Numbered from the stretch's first letter, positions 35,616 through 43,564 are shown. The stretch is 64,000 nt of DNA from UBA11400 sp964473555 (GCA_964473555.1 CAYYPL010000003.1:124001-188000); one strand, 5' to 3'. Notes: generated by a model not told the origin, from the letters alone. Numbers and translations are program-made.

Positions 35616-36329
35616 TTAACCTCTGCTGCCAAATATTGCAGTTCCAACCCGAATCATGGTAGATCCTTCCTGTATGGCAACCTCCATATCATGACTCATT
35701 CCCATCGAAAGCTCACTAAGCTCAAGAGCTCCCTCGTTTAAAGAACTCAAAGAATCCCGTAGGTCTCTGAGCAACCTGAACTGCGGACGAACAACTTCCA
35801 GATCAGCTTCCAAAGATGCCATTCCCATTAATCCGCATACCTTCACATGCCGAAATCTCCGGGATGCCAATAGTAGCTCCCTGAGCTCTTCGGGCTCACA
35901 TCCACTTTTCTGCAATTCATCGCTGATATTCACCTGTATCAGGGTTTTGATTGTCCGACCAGCTTCCCCTGCTCGTTTCTCGATCTCTTCAAGGGCTTTA
36001 AGTTTTGAAACTGAGTGGATCCAGTCTACTCTGGAAGCCATATACTTGATCTTGTTCGTCTGCAGCGTTCCAATCATGTGCCAGACCACGCTTTCTGCTG
36101 ATCCCTTGCCAAACTCATGATCTGCAGCCTCCATTTTAGGAACCAATTCCTGCACCCTGTTTTCCCCGAAATGGATTTGCCCATCCCTATGAAGCTCTCT
36201 GATAGCTTCATAGGGATGCGTCTTACTTACGGCGATGAGCCGGATTTCAGCCGGATTCCTTCCACAAGATATCGCGGCTTGGGCCAACTGGTCTTTCACC
36301 TGGATCCAATTTTGTCTCAGTGCTTGCAT
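35616..36329 (-). CDS. YggS/PLPBP family pyridoxal-phosphate homeostasis protein
   Basis: 237 residues in one alanine-racemase-type barrel. The PLP lysine is in LIAVSKTHPYEAI (Lys36), with FGENRVQEL at about 74-82, WHMIGTLQTNKIKYM near 105 (the usual HFIG-LQ-NK motif), VNISDELQKSGC near 150, and SMGMSHDMEVAIQEGSTMIRVG at the C-terminus binding phosphate. These proteins buffer PLP and affect amino-acid metabolism; they are not racemases. It leads the leftward cluster and is divergent from the Nif3 gene. Confidence 0.94.
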   Translation of the reverse strand: MQALRQNWIQVKDQLAQAAISCGRNPAEIRLIAVSKTHPYEAIRELHRDGQIHFGENRVQELVPKMEAADHEFGKGSAESVVWHMIGTLQTNKIKYMASRVDWIHSVSKLKALEEIEKRAGEAGRTIKTLIQVNISDELQKSGCEPEELRELLLASRRFRHVKVCGLMGMASLEADLEVVRPQFRLLRDLRDSLSSLNEGALELSELSMGMSHDMEVAIQEGSTMIRVGTAIFGSRG

Positions 36330-36383
36330 GATCCGTTTTTGCCTTACTAATTTAATTTAAAATCTGTGTGAAAAATCGTATAT

Positions 36384-36412
36384 TGTGTTTCTGTGTAAAA
36401 TCGAGAAACACA
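36384..36412 (+). promoter_or_regulatory. 9-bp inverted repeat before the small ORF/Nif3 operon
   Basis: TGTGTTTCT (36384-36392) and AGAAACACA (36404-36412) are perfect inverted copies with an 11-base spacer, ending three bases before the ATG at 36415. It could be an operator or an RNA hairpin that controls access to the start. Confidence 0.4.
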
Positions 36413-36414
36413 CC

Positions 36415-36528
36415 ATGACCGCACAACGTATCCCTGAATTTACAAAAAATCTACTGCGATTCAGGTGGGATTTTAAACATCCCCGCTGCCTCACTCAACA
36501 GGAAGGGGTGATGCGACAAGGGATATGA
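36415..36528 (+). CDS. Possible 37-residue leader ORF coupled to the Nif3 gene
   Basis: ATG at 36415 opens a 37-residue frame beginning MTAQRIPEFTKNLLRFR and ending QEGVMRQGI. Its TGA overlaps the Nif3 ATG as ATGA (36525-36528), the same coupling used by other operons in this window. The peptide is basic with one cysteine and no hydrophobic helix. I do not recognise it; it may be a leader peptide or a chance frame. Confidence 0.3.
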   Translation: MTAQRIPEFTKNLLRFRWDFKHPRCLTQQEGVMRQGI

Positions 36529-37337
36529 GCTACCAGATAACGCATATTTCTGAATTCTTTAACTCCTGGGCGCCCTTTTCCACTCAGGCAGAATATGACA
36601 ACTCCGGTCTCCTAGTCGGATCACAAAGTACACAAGTCAATGGCATCCTCACTACACTCGATGTAACCAGTGAGGTAGTAGACGAAGCGGTCAAACAGCG
36701 ATGCAATCTGATTGTCGCGCATCATCCCCTGATTTTCAAAAAACTGAGTCGTATTTCTCCTGATACTTCAGTCGGATCAATTCTCTTTAAGCTAATCAAA
36801 AACGACATCTCTGTTCTGGCTGTCCATACGAATCTGGATGCAGCTCAAAACGGGGTTTCTTTTGTTCTAGCAGACCAGTTATCCTTGACGGATCAACGAT
36901 TTTTGACCCACCACGACACCGGTCAAACCTACGGATACGGAGTAATCGGAAATCTGCCAAAACCCATGAGTCGCAATTTATTTTTGGATTTTGTTTGCAC
37001 TCAACTCGGAACAACGGCAATCCGATACGCTGGCGAAGCCACTCAGATTACCCGCGTAGCCGTTTGCGGTGGTTCAGGCATCAGCCTGGCTGCAGAGGCA
37101 TCCCAATCACATGCAGATGCGTTCATAACCGCTGATATCAAGTATCACGAGTATTTTGATTTTCCGGATTTATTGAAAATCGATGCCGGTCATTACGAAA
37201 CCGAAATTCATATCGCCGGACATATTGCCAGACAACTGACTAAACAGTTCAGAGATCTCAAGGTGATAACGTCTGATGTCAGTACTAATCCGATGAACAT
37301 TCATCATTCTTCTACCCTTTTTCATTCAACCACATAA
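36525..37337 (+). CDS. Nif3-like dinuclear metal-centre protein (DUF34)
   Basis: 270 residues. Metal-binding positions typical of the family are present: His-His in IVAHHPLIFKKL (about residue 65), HTNLDAAQNGV (about 102-112) and DAGHYETEIHIAG near residue 225, with GGSGISLA in the middle. Homologues form hexameric rings with two metals per subunit, and some act like GTP cyclohydrolase IB or NIF3-type regulators; the function remains uncertain. The next gene begins 15 bases later. Nif3, a coiled-coil/zinc-ribbon gene and rnpB in this order recur in several bacterial groups. Confidence 0.9.
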   Translation: MSYQITHISEFFNSWAPFSTQAEYDNSGLLVGSQSTQVNGILTTLDVTSEVVDEAVKQRCNLIVAHHPLIFKKLSRISPDTSVGSILFKLIKNDISVLAVHTNLDAAQNGVSFVLADQLSLTDQRFLTHHDTGQTYGYGVIGNLPKPMSRNLFLDFVCTQLGTTAIRYAGEATQITRVAVCGGSGISLAAEASQSHADAFITADIKYHEYFDFPDLLKIDAGHYETEIHIAGHIARQLTKQFRDLKVITSDVSTNPMNIHHSSTLFHSTT

Positions 37338-37352
37338 CCATCCATAGCTACC

Positions 37353-38087
37353 ATGAAAGAAGTGATTCAAAGCCTTGTTAATCTTCAGTACATAGATTCG
37401 CGCATCGACGAGCTCAAGCGATTAAGAGGCGATTTGCCCGAAGAGATTCTGGATATAGAGTATGATATTGACAGAACCCGTAATCAGATTGCCCGACTTG
37501 AAGTGCAAGAAGTTGAACTTACACGCGAAAGAACAAATCTTGAGCAGGAAATTCACGATTCACATGCTTTGGTTGCTAAATACGAGTCCCAGCAAATGAG
37601 CGTTCGTAACAATCGTGAGTACGATGCACTTACAAAAGAAATCGAGGCTCAGAAGCAGTCTACCGACAATAACCGCTCACGACTGGAAGAGATCGAAATC
37701 ATCCTGCGCGACTCCAAGTCTGAACTCATATCCTTACGTGAGAACCTGACCAACATGGAAAATGACCTCGACATCAAAAAAGAAAATCTTGATGAGGTGA
37801 TCGCCAAAACAAAATCTGAAGAAGAAATGCTGCTGGACAAACGGGATGAGGCTAAAACCATGATTGAGGCCCGTTACCTTCGCAGTTACGAGCGGCTAAG
37901 AAATGGTCTTACCAATGGACTCGCTGTTGTTCCTATGGAACGTGGTTCAGCTCTTGGAATGATGCTGCCCCCACAGGTTCAACTGGAAGTTCGCAAGATG
38001 GCCCGCATTATCATAGACGAAAACTCCGGTAGAATCGTTGTAGACCAGGAGTTCTTCGAAATCGCGAAAAAAGAGCTCTCGATTTGA
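37353..38087 (+). CDS. CT398/zf-RING_7-like coiled-coil protein with a cysteine-free zinc-ribbon region
   Basis: 244 residues. Residues 15-170 form a long coiled coil (hairpin) rich in Glu, Arg and Leu with QQMSVRNNREYDALTKEI, as in the CT398-like family next to Nif3. In relatives the C-terminus is a C4 zinc ribbon. Here that part is RGSALGMMLPPQVQLEVRKM (about 198-217) and IIIDENSGRIVVD (about 219-231): the LPPQ and GRI framework is kept, but all four expected cysteines are replaced, and the whole protein has no cysteine. It must fold without zinc. Relatives are suggested to bind nucleic acid or flagellar parts; role here unknown. Confidence 0.85.
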   Translation: MKEVIQSLVNLQYIDSRIDELKRLRGDLPEEILDIEYDIDRTRNQIARLEVQEVELTRERTNLEQEIHDSHALVAKYESQQMSVRNNREYDALTKEIEAQKQSTDNNRSRLEEIEIILRDSKSELISLRENLTNMENDLDIKKENLDEVIAKTKSEEEMLLDKRDEAKTMIEARYLRSYERLRNGLTNGLAVVPMERGSALGMMLPPQVQLEVRKMARIIIDENSGRIVVDQEFFEIAKKELSI

Positions 38088-38095
38088 TTTATTCG

Positions 38096-38580
38096 GGAGC
38101 CTGACCCTGTTTCAATCTGGTGTGTAATACCTGGATGTTTTGGAGGTCAACGTTCTTTCTTTTGTCATGGGGTAATCGCTGTAACTTAGGTTGCAGAGGA
38201 AAGTCCGAACACCAACAGACACCGTGCTACCTAACAGGTAGGGTTCCGGTCCGCCGGGATACAGATAGTGCAACAGAAAGTATACCGCCTGGTCCACAGG
38301 GTCCAGGTAAGGGTGAAATGGTGGGGTAAGAGCCCACCGGCAGGGTGGTGACAGCCTGCGCCATGTAAACCTCACGGGGTGCAAGATCAAGCAGGCAGTA
38401 GGTGTCGTCTGTCGCGATGCTGCCGGGTAGATCGCTGGAGTTCACTGGCAACAGTGAATCGAGATAAATGATTACCACCCTTCTAAGGGTACAGAATTCG
38501 GCTTACAAATGACAAAAGAAAGAGCCTTGACCACTTTTTACTCACTCCGGACGTGGTTGACCGGTTGAGGGTCAGGCTCC
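38096..38580. repeat. Nested inverted repeats flanking rnpB
   Basis: GGAGCCTGACCCT at 38096-38108 is the exact reverse complement of 38568-38580. A second pair, GGTCAAC at 38145-38151 and GTTGACC at 38556-38562, lies inside it. Both enclose the RNase P RNA. They could pair in the precursor transcript. Confidence 0.75.
38154..38524 (+). ncRNA. rnpB: RNase P RNA, bacterial type A
   Basis: Conserved blocks in order: GAGGAAAGTCCGAACACC (38196-38213), ACAGAAAGTATACCGCC, AAGGGTGAAATGGTGGGGTAA, the AAACCTCACGGGGTGCAAGA block, GATAAATGATTACC, and ACAGAATTCGGCTTA near the 3' end. The P1 helix closes with TCTTTCTTTTGTCAT at the start and its complement ATGACAAAAGAAAGA at the end, which sets the limits to within a few bases. 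The RNA is the catalytic part of the tRNA 5'-processing enzyme. No T-run terminator follows at once. Confidence 0.95.
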
Positions 38581-39036
38581 TTTCATTTTTCTGTCTATCT
38601 CTCGTTTCGCATCTTTTTCAGCCAGCGTTTGACGCTTGTCAAAGACCTTCTTCCCCCTGGCCAATCCAATCTCAATCTTCGCTTTTCCATGCTTGAAATA
38701 CAATGCCAGAGGAACGAGCGTAAAGCCTTTCTGGGTGATCGCTTTATCGATTTTCTGAATCTCTTCTCGGTTCAGTAATAACTTTCGTTCTCGACGGGTA
38801 TCGTGGTTGTTGTACGACCCTTGTTCGAACTCTTTGATATAAAAATCCTTCAAAAAAACTTCTCCGTTCTTCATGTAAGCAAACGAGTCGACGAACGAAC
38901 AGTTTCCCTGCCGCAGTGACTTCACCTCAGTTCCCTGCAAAACAATCCCAGCCTCCCATGTTTTATCAATATGGAAGTCATGCCGTGCTTTCCTGTTCTG
39001 CACAGATACGGGACTCTTTTTAGATTCTTTTGCCAT
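38572..39036 (-). CDS. smpB: SsrA-binding protein SmpB
   Basis: 154 residues, usual length. QNRKARHDFHIDKTWEAGI opens the oligonucleotide-binding barrel; LQGTEVKSLRQGNCSF, FVDSFAYMKNGEVFL and LALYFKHGKAKIEIGLARGKK follow; the basic C-terminal tail KRQTLAEKDAKREIDRKMKG enters the ribosomal decoding site during trans-translation. The stop codon lies inside the right-hand copy of the 13-bp inverted repeat flanking rnpB, so the two convergent transcripts share this sequence. tmRNA itself is not in the window. Confidence 0.96.
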   Translation of the reverse strand: MAKESKKSPVSVQNRKARHDFHIDKTWEAGIVLQGTEVKSLRQGNCSFVDSFAYMKNGEVFLKDFYIKEFEQGSYNNHDTRRERKLLLNREEIQKIDKAITQKGFTLVPLALYFKHGKAKIEIGLARGKKVFDKRQTLAEKDAKREIDRKMKGA

Positions 39037-39094
39037 ATATCGAATGAGCCTGATTGCCTTCAGGCTTGTAAGTAGCTGTCAAACAATGAGTAAA

Positions 39095-39550
39095 CTATTC
39101 GGCCACTCCCTGAGGTATTTCGCGGTTCAAACTACGGTAAATCCCTTCAATCTGCTCAATTTCGACTTTAGCCTGAGCATTCTCTGGATCCAACTCAACT
39201 ACTTTGCGGTAGTGCCGAAGGGCTTCCGGCATTCTGGTTCGCATATCCGTTAACGATCCATAGGTCAAATAAAGTCCATAGGTCATATGGGCTGCTATTT
39301 TCAATTCCCGAATCTGCTGATCGGTCTCATCCTGTCCACGAAGTACAGCCAACGCATCGGCATATAAGTCATTTTCTATAAAGAACTCGACTTTCTGTTG
39401 AAGCGAAAACGCATTAAAGTCGGCCGGATACGCAACCTGAGCGGTTGTATCTTCATATGAATCTGTTTCCGAGGAAGGTGTATCCACACCACATCCAGCA
39501 AATACGAAAGGAAGAACAGCAAATAATAAGATATGGAGAATCGGTTTCAT
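39095..39550 (-). CDS. Small lipoprotein with a TPR-like C-terminal part
   Basis: 151 residues. Lipobox in LPFVFAGCGVD (Cys about 20), a polar linker, then helical pairs; MPEALRHYRKVVELDPENAQAKVEIEQI near the C-terminus has the spacing of a tetratricopeptide unit, and NDLYADALAVLRGQ a weaker one. Probably a membrane-anchored adaptor. It follows smpB's neighbourhood in the same direction with 58 bases between. No specific function can be given. Confidence 0.7.
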   Translation of the reverse strand: MKPILHILLFAVLPFVFAGCGVDTPSSETDSYEDTTAQVAYPADFNAFSLQQKVEFFIENDLYADALAVLRGQDETDQQIRELKIAAHMTYGLYLTYGSLTDMRTRMPEALRHYRKVVELDPENAQAKVEIEQIEGIYRSLNREIPQGVAE

Positions 39551-39657
39551 GGATATCGGGATAATACGTGTATTGATAAAAATAGTAGTGAATCATGAGG
39601 AGTAGCACCCAAAAATACTCAATTTGGTGCCCATTAACTACTTATAATTACATAATA

Positions 39658-39681
39658 GGCAAGCGGGCAAGCGGGCATGCG
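39658..39681. repeat. Octanucleotide tandem repeat GGCAAGCG x2 plus GGCATGCG
   Basis: Three consecutive 8-bp units in the 270-base gap between the small lipoprotein gene and the site-2 protease gene. Short palindromes (CATTCGCTTGCGAA-like near 39692 and GCGGCGAAGCCGC at 39720-39732) follow. No gene is seen in this gap. Confidence 0.7.
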
Positions 39682-39820
39682 GAACCTACTTCCATTCGCT
39701 TGCGAAAGCACGTTCAACTGCGGCGAAGCCGCCTAAACGGTCGTAAAACCAGTACCAACGTGATAAAGTCACCCACGCACAGCAAAACTGCCTACTCTGC
39801 TAGCCTACAGGCCTAATTCC

Positions 39821-41137
39821 CTATTGAATAACTATATATATCGGACTCAGACTTATGCATAGCACAAAAACCACCATCGCAATCCACCCGAGAATTTTGC
39901 GTCCCGGGGTAAGAGGCTGCTCAATGAGTACTGGTGGATGTTCGATTCCAACCAAAAATAATAAGAACAGTGACCATACAAACCAAATAAGGAATCCAGC
40001 TGCAGGATTCATCCCAACAACAAACAGGATTGTAAGCAAGGTGATGGTAAATGCCGACAACCAGGCAGGAATAACCCATTTCAAATCATAGTTGAACGCT
40101 TTTCCGTGCATCGCAAACAAGATTAAGGCCCAAACAGAGAAACTAAGGGTTGCATAGGCATTATCGTAGTCAGCCAACAAGGCGTTTAATACAGGAATTA
40201 AACCAATCCCTCCCAATGAGGTGAGTCCAACATAAAACAGCCGGGCAAACAATTTGTGACGTTTCGACCCTATCAGGCAGTACAGAATGTGTCCTCCATC
40301 AAGTTGCCCGACAGGCATGAGGTTCAGAGCCGTGAAAAACATTCCCAACCAACCGGCAAATAAAAAGGGATAATGATACATTTCCCACATGGGGGGCATA
40401 TTCTCAAAAAATGAGGCAAAAAAGCCAAACAGTAAGGTATTTCCCAAAACCATTACCTCTGGCATCTCAGATGAAGACATGGGGTTCTCTGGATAAACTC
40501 CATGAGTAGCTACGTACTGCTGTATGGCTTCATGTCCTGGAAAGTGCCTGATGTATTCTGGTCCAGGCATGGTATAGAATCCGATCAGTAAAATTACAAT
40601 TGAAACCAAAAAACCGGCAATTGGCCCGGCTATTCCGATATCAAAGAGTTTTCTGCTGTCGGTCACGGGTTCTTTAATGCGTATCACCGCTCCGAATGTT
40701 CCGATAAACAGAAATGGCAGAGGTATGAAATAGGGCAGTGTTGTTCTGATGCCATGTCTTACAGAAGCGAAGTAGTGCCCAAATTCATGTGTCCCAAGAA
40801 ACAAGAGTAACAAGGTGGCGAATAGCAGTCCGTCAAGAACCAGACTCCAGGCCGAATCTGCGGTCTCAAAATGGCCTACAAAAGCAACTCCACGCTCACT
40901 GACCGTCAATATTGTCAAAACAAATAGCCCAACATGCTTAAAAAGGGTTCTGGGTCTTAAATCCTGCAAAGGTTCATGAGGTTTGAATCTGTAGGGATGA
41001 TCTAACTTGAAGTGTGAAGATGGATTGTCATCCTGAGTGAAGCTGCTGTGTCTATTTTCCTCACTGGAGTCGTTCTGCATCGAATTATGGTATCGGTTTG
41101 TGGATTGGTCAATGCTCACTTCTTGATCCTTATGCAT
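39821..41137 (-). CDS. Site-2 protease (M50) family membrane metalloprotease
   Basis: 438 residues. After a polar N-terminus of about 65 residues there are about eight hydrophobic segments. The zinc motif HEFGH is at 117-121 in LGTHEFGHYFASVRHG, and the second metal ligand is in LMPVGQLDGGHILYCLIG near residue 280, both diagnostic for intramembrane M50 proteases. This is the compact EGY1/YdcA-like form without a PDZ domain, so not the RseP type. Its start overlaps the arginine deiminase gene by eight bases. The long Ser/Asn-rich N-terminus is not recognised. Confidence 0.88.
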   Translation of the reverse strand: MHKDQEVSIDQSTNRYHNSMQNDSSEENRHSSFTQDDNPSSHFKLDHPYRFKPHEPLQDLRPRTLFKHVGLFVLTILTVSERGVAFVGHFETADSAWSLVLDGLLFATLLLLFLGTHEFGHYFASVRHGIRTTLPYFIPLPFLFIGTFGAVIRIKEPVTDSRKLFDIGIAGPIAGFLVSIVILLIGFYTMPGPEYIRHFPGHEAIQQYVATHGVYPENPMSSSEMPEVMVLGNTLLFGFFASFFENMPPMWEMYHYPFLFAGWLGMFFTALNLMPVGQLDGGHILYCLIGSKRHKLFARLFYVGLTSLGGIGLIPVLNALLADYDNAYATLSFSVWALILFAMHGKAFNYDLKWVIPAWLSAFTITLLTILFVVGMNPAAGFLIWFVWSLFLLFLVGIEHPPVLIEQPLTPGRKILGWIAMVVFVLCISLSPIYIVIQ

Positions 41138-42362
41138 CTAATCGGCTAACAGGCAGAGTCATGCACCGCGCCCCACCTCGGCCACGACACAATTCGTGCC
41201 CAAGGAAACTGATTGCAATTTTTTCTTCACCTGTTGGATTAAATCCGGTATCTCTGTATCGATCGATGAATTCATATTGATTCATAATCCGATAGCCGTG
41301 TTCTTGCATGGTTTCGAACGTTTTCACATTTCGCTCATAGCCAACCACTACGCCCGGCGACAAAGCGAACAGGTTTGCCCCATCAGACCACTGTTCCCGA
41401 GACTGCATCACCGGATCCTCACCACCACACTTGATAAATGTGATATCACGTTCCAGCGATTCCTGAAGTGCTGCATGCACAGAAGATTTTAAATGGGTAA
41501 CGACTTCTCCATCGCGCAACGTCAAAGCGACCACATTGTCCGACCGATCCATGATCGCCGGAGGGAAAGCTACACATTCATTGGGACTACAAAACGTAAA
41601 AATAGTATCCAGATGCATCGATGACCGCTGTTTGGGTATATCAACGATCAAAACAGTCCTGAATCCACGTTCCAGAATTGCTCTACCCGCCGACATCACC
41701 CCACTAAATGAGGTTCGCTCACTCATGCCAATGAGTACTACATCAGAGGATGCGATCAGAATATCCCCACCCTCAATCGTGTCCGCATCCGGAATCCGAA
41801 TGGTATGTTGTCTGATGTTAGCAAAAAGATGATGAAACCGGATCAGTGTATCCATCAGAATCGACTCCCGAATTCGGGCCACTTTAGCTGCACTAGAAAG
41901 GACGATATGTCCGCCGAGTACCGCAGCTAAATCACGGGTAAATAATATATTCGGAGAAGGATGCAGTGACAGTACTTTGATGTCTTTTGTAACCCCATGA
42001 ATGGCAAAGTTACATAGTTCTACTGGATTTAGATCCAGTAGAGCTGACCTGTACTGCATCAGAAGCAGACGTTCCGGATGTCGTTTGATCAGTTTTTCGA
42101 CAAAAAATATCCTGGCCTCTTCAGAAGCAAAAGCTTCCACAATCAGATCAACAATTTCAAAAACTTTCCCACTTGCAGGCATGGCAACTCGAAACACATC
42201 CAGCATATCCCGATGTTCTTTAGCTGCCTGTGACTCAAAAATGATGTCGTCGAAAAGTAGTTCCTGTTTCATTTCAGGGTGAACAAGTGATACCTCTAAT
42301 CCCGGAGTATGAACAATAACACCATTGAGTCGGCCTGTCTCTGATTGAACCTGAATGTGCAT
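41130..42362 (-). CDS. arcA: Arginine deiminase
   Basis: 410 residues, full length. The enzyme turns arginine into citrulline and ammonia. Motifs: ETGRLNGVIVHTPGLEV at the N-terminus, LFDDIIFESQAAKEH, LFTRDLAAVLGGHIVLS (about 150), IEGGDILIAS (substrate carboxylates), MHLDTIFTF (catalytic His region, about 255), and GRGGARCMTLPVSRLD at the end with the nucleophilic Cys400. No ornithine carbamoyltransferase or carbamate kinase gene is adjacent, so a complete ADI pathway is not shown. It is translationally coupled to the M50 protease gene by an 8-base overlap, an unusual pairing. Confidence 0.94.
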   Translation of the reverse strand: MHIQVQSETGRLNGVIVHTPGLEVSLVHPEMKQELLFDDIIFESQAAKEHRDMLDVFRVAMPASGKVFEIVDLIVEAFASEEARIFFVEKLIKRHPERLLLMQYRSALLDLNPVELCNFAIHGVTKDIKVLSLHPSPNILFTRDLAAVLGGHIVLSSAAKVARIRESILMDTLIRFHHLFANIRQHTIRIPDADTIEGGDILIASSDVVLIGMSERTSFSGVMSAGRAILERGFRTVLIVDIPKQRSSMHLDTIFTFCSPNECVAFPPAIMDRSDNVVALTLRDGEVVTHLKSSVHAALQESLERDITFIKCGGEDPVMQSREQWSDGANLFALSPGVVVGYERNVKTFETMQEHGYRIMNQYEFIDRYRDTGFNPTGEEKIAISFLGHELCRGRGGARCMTLPVSRLDA

Positions 42363-42414
42363 AATTTTATGAATTCGCTCGTATTTGTTAGGGCATAATA
42401 TACAACTTTGTCAT

Positions 42415-42660
42415 TAGAGATGAGATAAGAGACAAAATAGAACAGATAAGGGAGACATCCTCGTCCCTCGTCCAATACTCTGTACGATAAAATCTATACT
42501 GCGCACGCTCTACTACATACTACCCTATCTGACCTTCCGGACCTACCAGTTTTGCGCTCTGTTTTCTGCGCTCTGTTTTCTGTATCCTGTTTACCGTTTT
42601 CTGTATCCTGTTTACCGTTTTCTGTATCCTGTTTACCGTTTTTCTGTTTTCTGTTTTCCG
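42415..42660. repeat. Degenerate heptad-repeat tract upstream of the SirB1-like gene
   Basis: About 245 bases keep a 7-bp period. CCTCGTC occurs twice at 42459-42472; in the same phase, words ending TACT, TACG or CACG recur at 42473-42521 (CAATACT, CTGTACG, CTATACT, CTCTACT, ACATACT). From 42554 twelve units follow: GCGCTCT alternates with GTTTTCT, then the 21-bp unit made of GTATCCT, GTTTACC and GTTTTCT is repeated. The tract ends 22 bases before the ATG at 42682. The whole gap of 319 bases (42363-42681) holds no gene. Confidence 0.85.
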
Positions 42661-42681
42661 TTAACTCTTTACCTTAAGGTT

Positions 42682-43536
42682 ATGACAAACAAAGCTGAAA
42701 TCGAGTCACTTCTCTACCTGCTGGATGACCCTGATGAATTTGTGAGATCATCGGTCTTGCAACGCTTTGAGTCTATGACTCAACATCAGATTCCACTTTT
42801 GGACGAGTTTCGTTCTAAAACCAGGGATGAAAAGGCGAAGAGAATTCTTGATGAGACGATTTTAAAGCTTACTTTTCCAACGATTGAACAGGAGTTTTTG
42901 AATCTCGTTGAAAGTGGGGTCACCACATTCGAAGAGCTTGAAACCGCAATCGTATTGCTGACCAGAATCCAGAACCCAACGATTCGGGAGGAATTGTATA
43001 TTCGGAAATTGAATTACATGGCCAGCGAAATTCAAGCCGAAATTCAGTACACACTTCAGCCCATCAAACAGATGGAGCTTCTAATCTATCATGTGTTTCA
43101 CACGCATGGGTACAGGGCACCTGAGAATGGTTCATTTTTACCCCAAAATGTACAGTTAAGCGCGGTCATGGACGGAAAACAGGGGATTCCATTATCACTC
43201 TCATTGGTTGTGCTGTTCCTGTCACGCCGCCTTGAACTGCCTTTCAACGGCATCAACATGCCCATTCATTTCCTGATGCGTTTCGATTTTGACGCTCAGG
43301 TGGTGTATCTAGACCCTTACAATGGTGGTCGTCCGGTAAGTGTTGAAGAATGTCTCAACTTTTTAAAAAAGAACAATATCCGACCAGAGCAAGAATATTT
43401 CAACAAAGCCACTCCGCATCAAATGCTTCTCCGAACACTCAGAAATCTATACAATGCATACCAGATTGCCGATGATCCCATGCGCCAGAACATGGTTGAA
43501 ATCCTGATTACGCATTTGGAATTAGAAATCGGCTGA
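42682..43536 (+). CDS. SirB1/transglutaminase-like family protein
   Basis: 284 residues, cytoplasmic. The middle of the protein has MELLIYHVFHTHGYRAP, QGIPLSLSLVVLFLSRRLELPF and INMPIHFLMRFD followed by YLDPYNGGRPVSVEEC, the SirB1/Transglut_core2 pattern. In some family members a Cys-His-Asp triad is complete; here the position before the GIPLSL strand is not Cys, while His (MPIHF) and Asp (LDPYNGG) remain, so peptidase activity is doubtful. The first 60 residues resemble a HEAT-like helical start. The gene is flanked on both sides by short-period repeats. Function of the family is not established. Confidence 0.82.
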   Translation: MTNKAEIESLLYLLDDPDEFVRSSVLQRFESMTQHQIPLLDEFRSKTRDEKAKRILDETILKLTFPTIEQEFLNLVESGVTTFEELETAIVLLTRIQNPTIREELYIRKLNYMASEIQAEIQYTLQPIKQMELLIYHVFHTHGYRAPENGSFLPQNVQLSAVMDGKQGIPLSLSLVVLFLSRRLELPFNGINMPIHFLMRFDFDAQVVYLDPYNGGRPVSVEECLNFLKKNNIRPEQEYFNKATPHQMLLRTLRNLYNAYQIADDPMRQNMVEILITHLELEIG

Positions 43537-43564
43537 GCGGTTGAGTAGTACCCTACTTCCCGCC

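Noticed and set aside
38096..38580. Mobile element with terminal inverted repeats
   Set aside because: The inside is only rnpB, there is no target-site duplication that I can see and no transposase; processing stem is simpler. Kept as a finding, not as a mobile element.
42554..42660. CRISPR-like or transposon-end repeats
   Set aside because: The period is 7 bp with no spacers, terminal repeats or transposase gene nearby.
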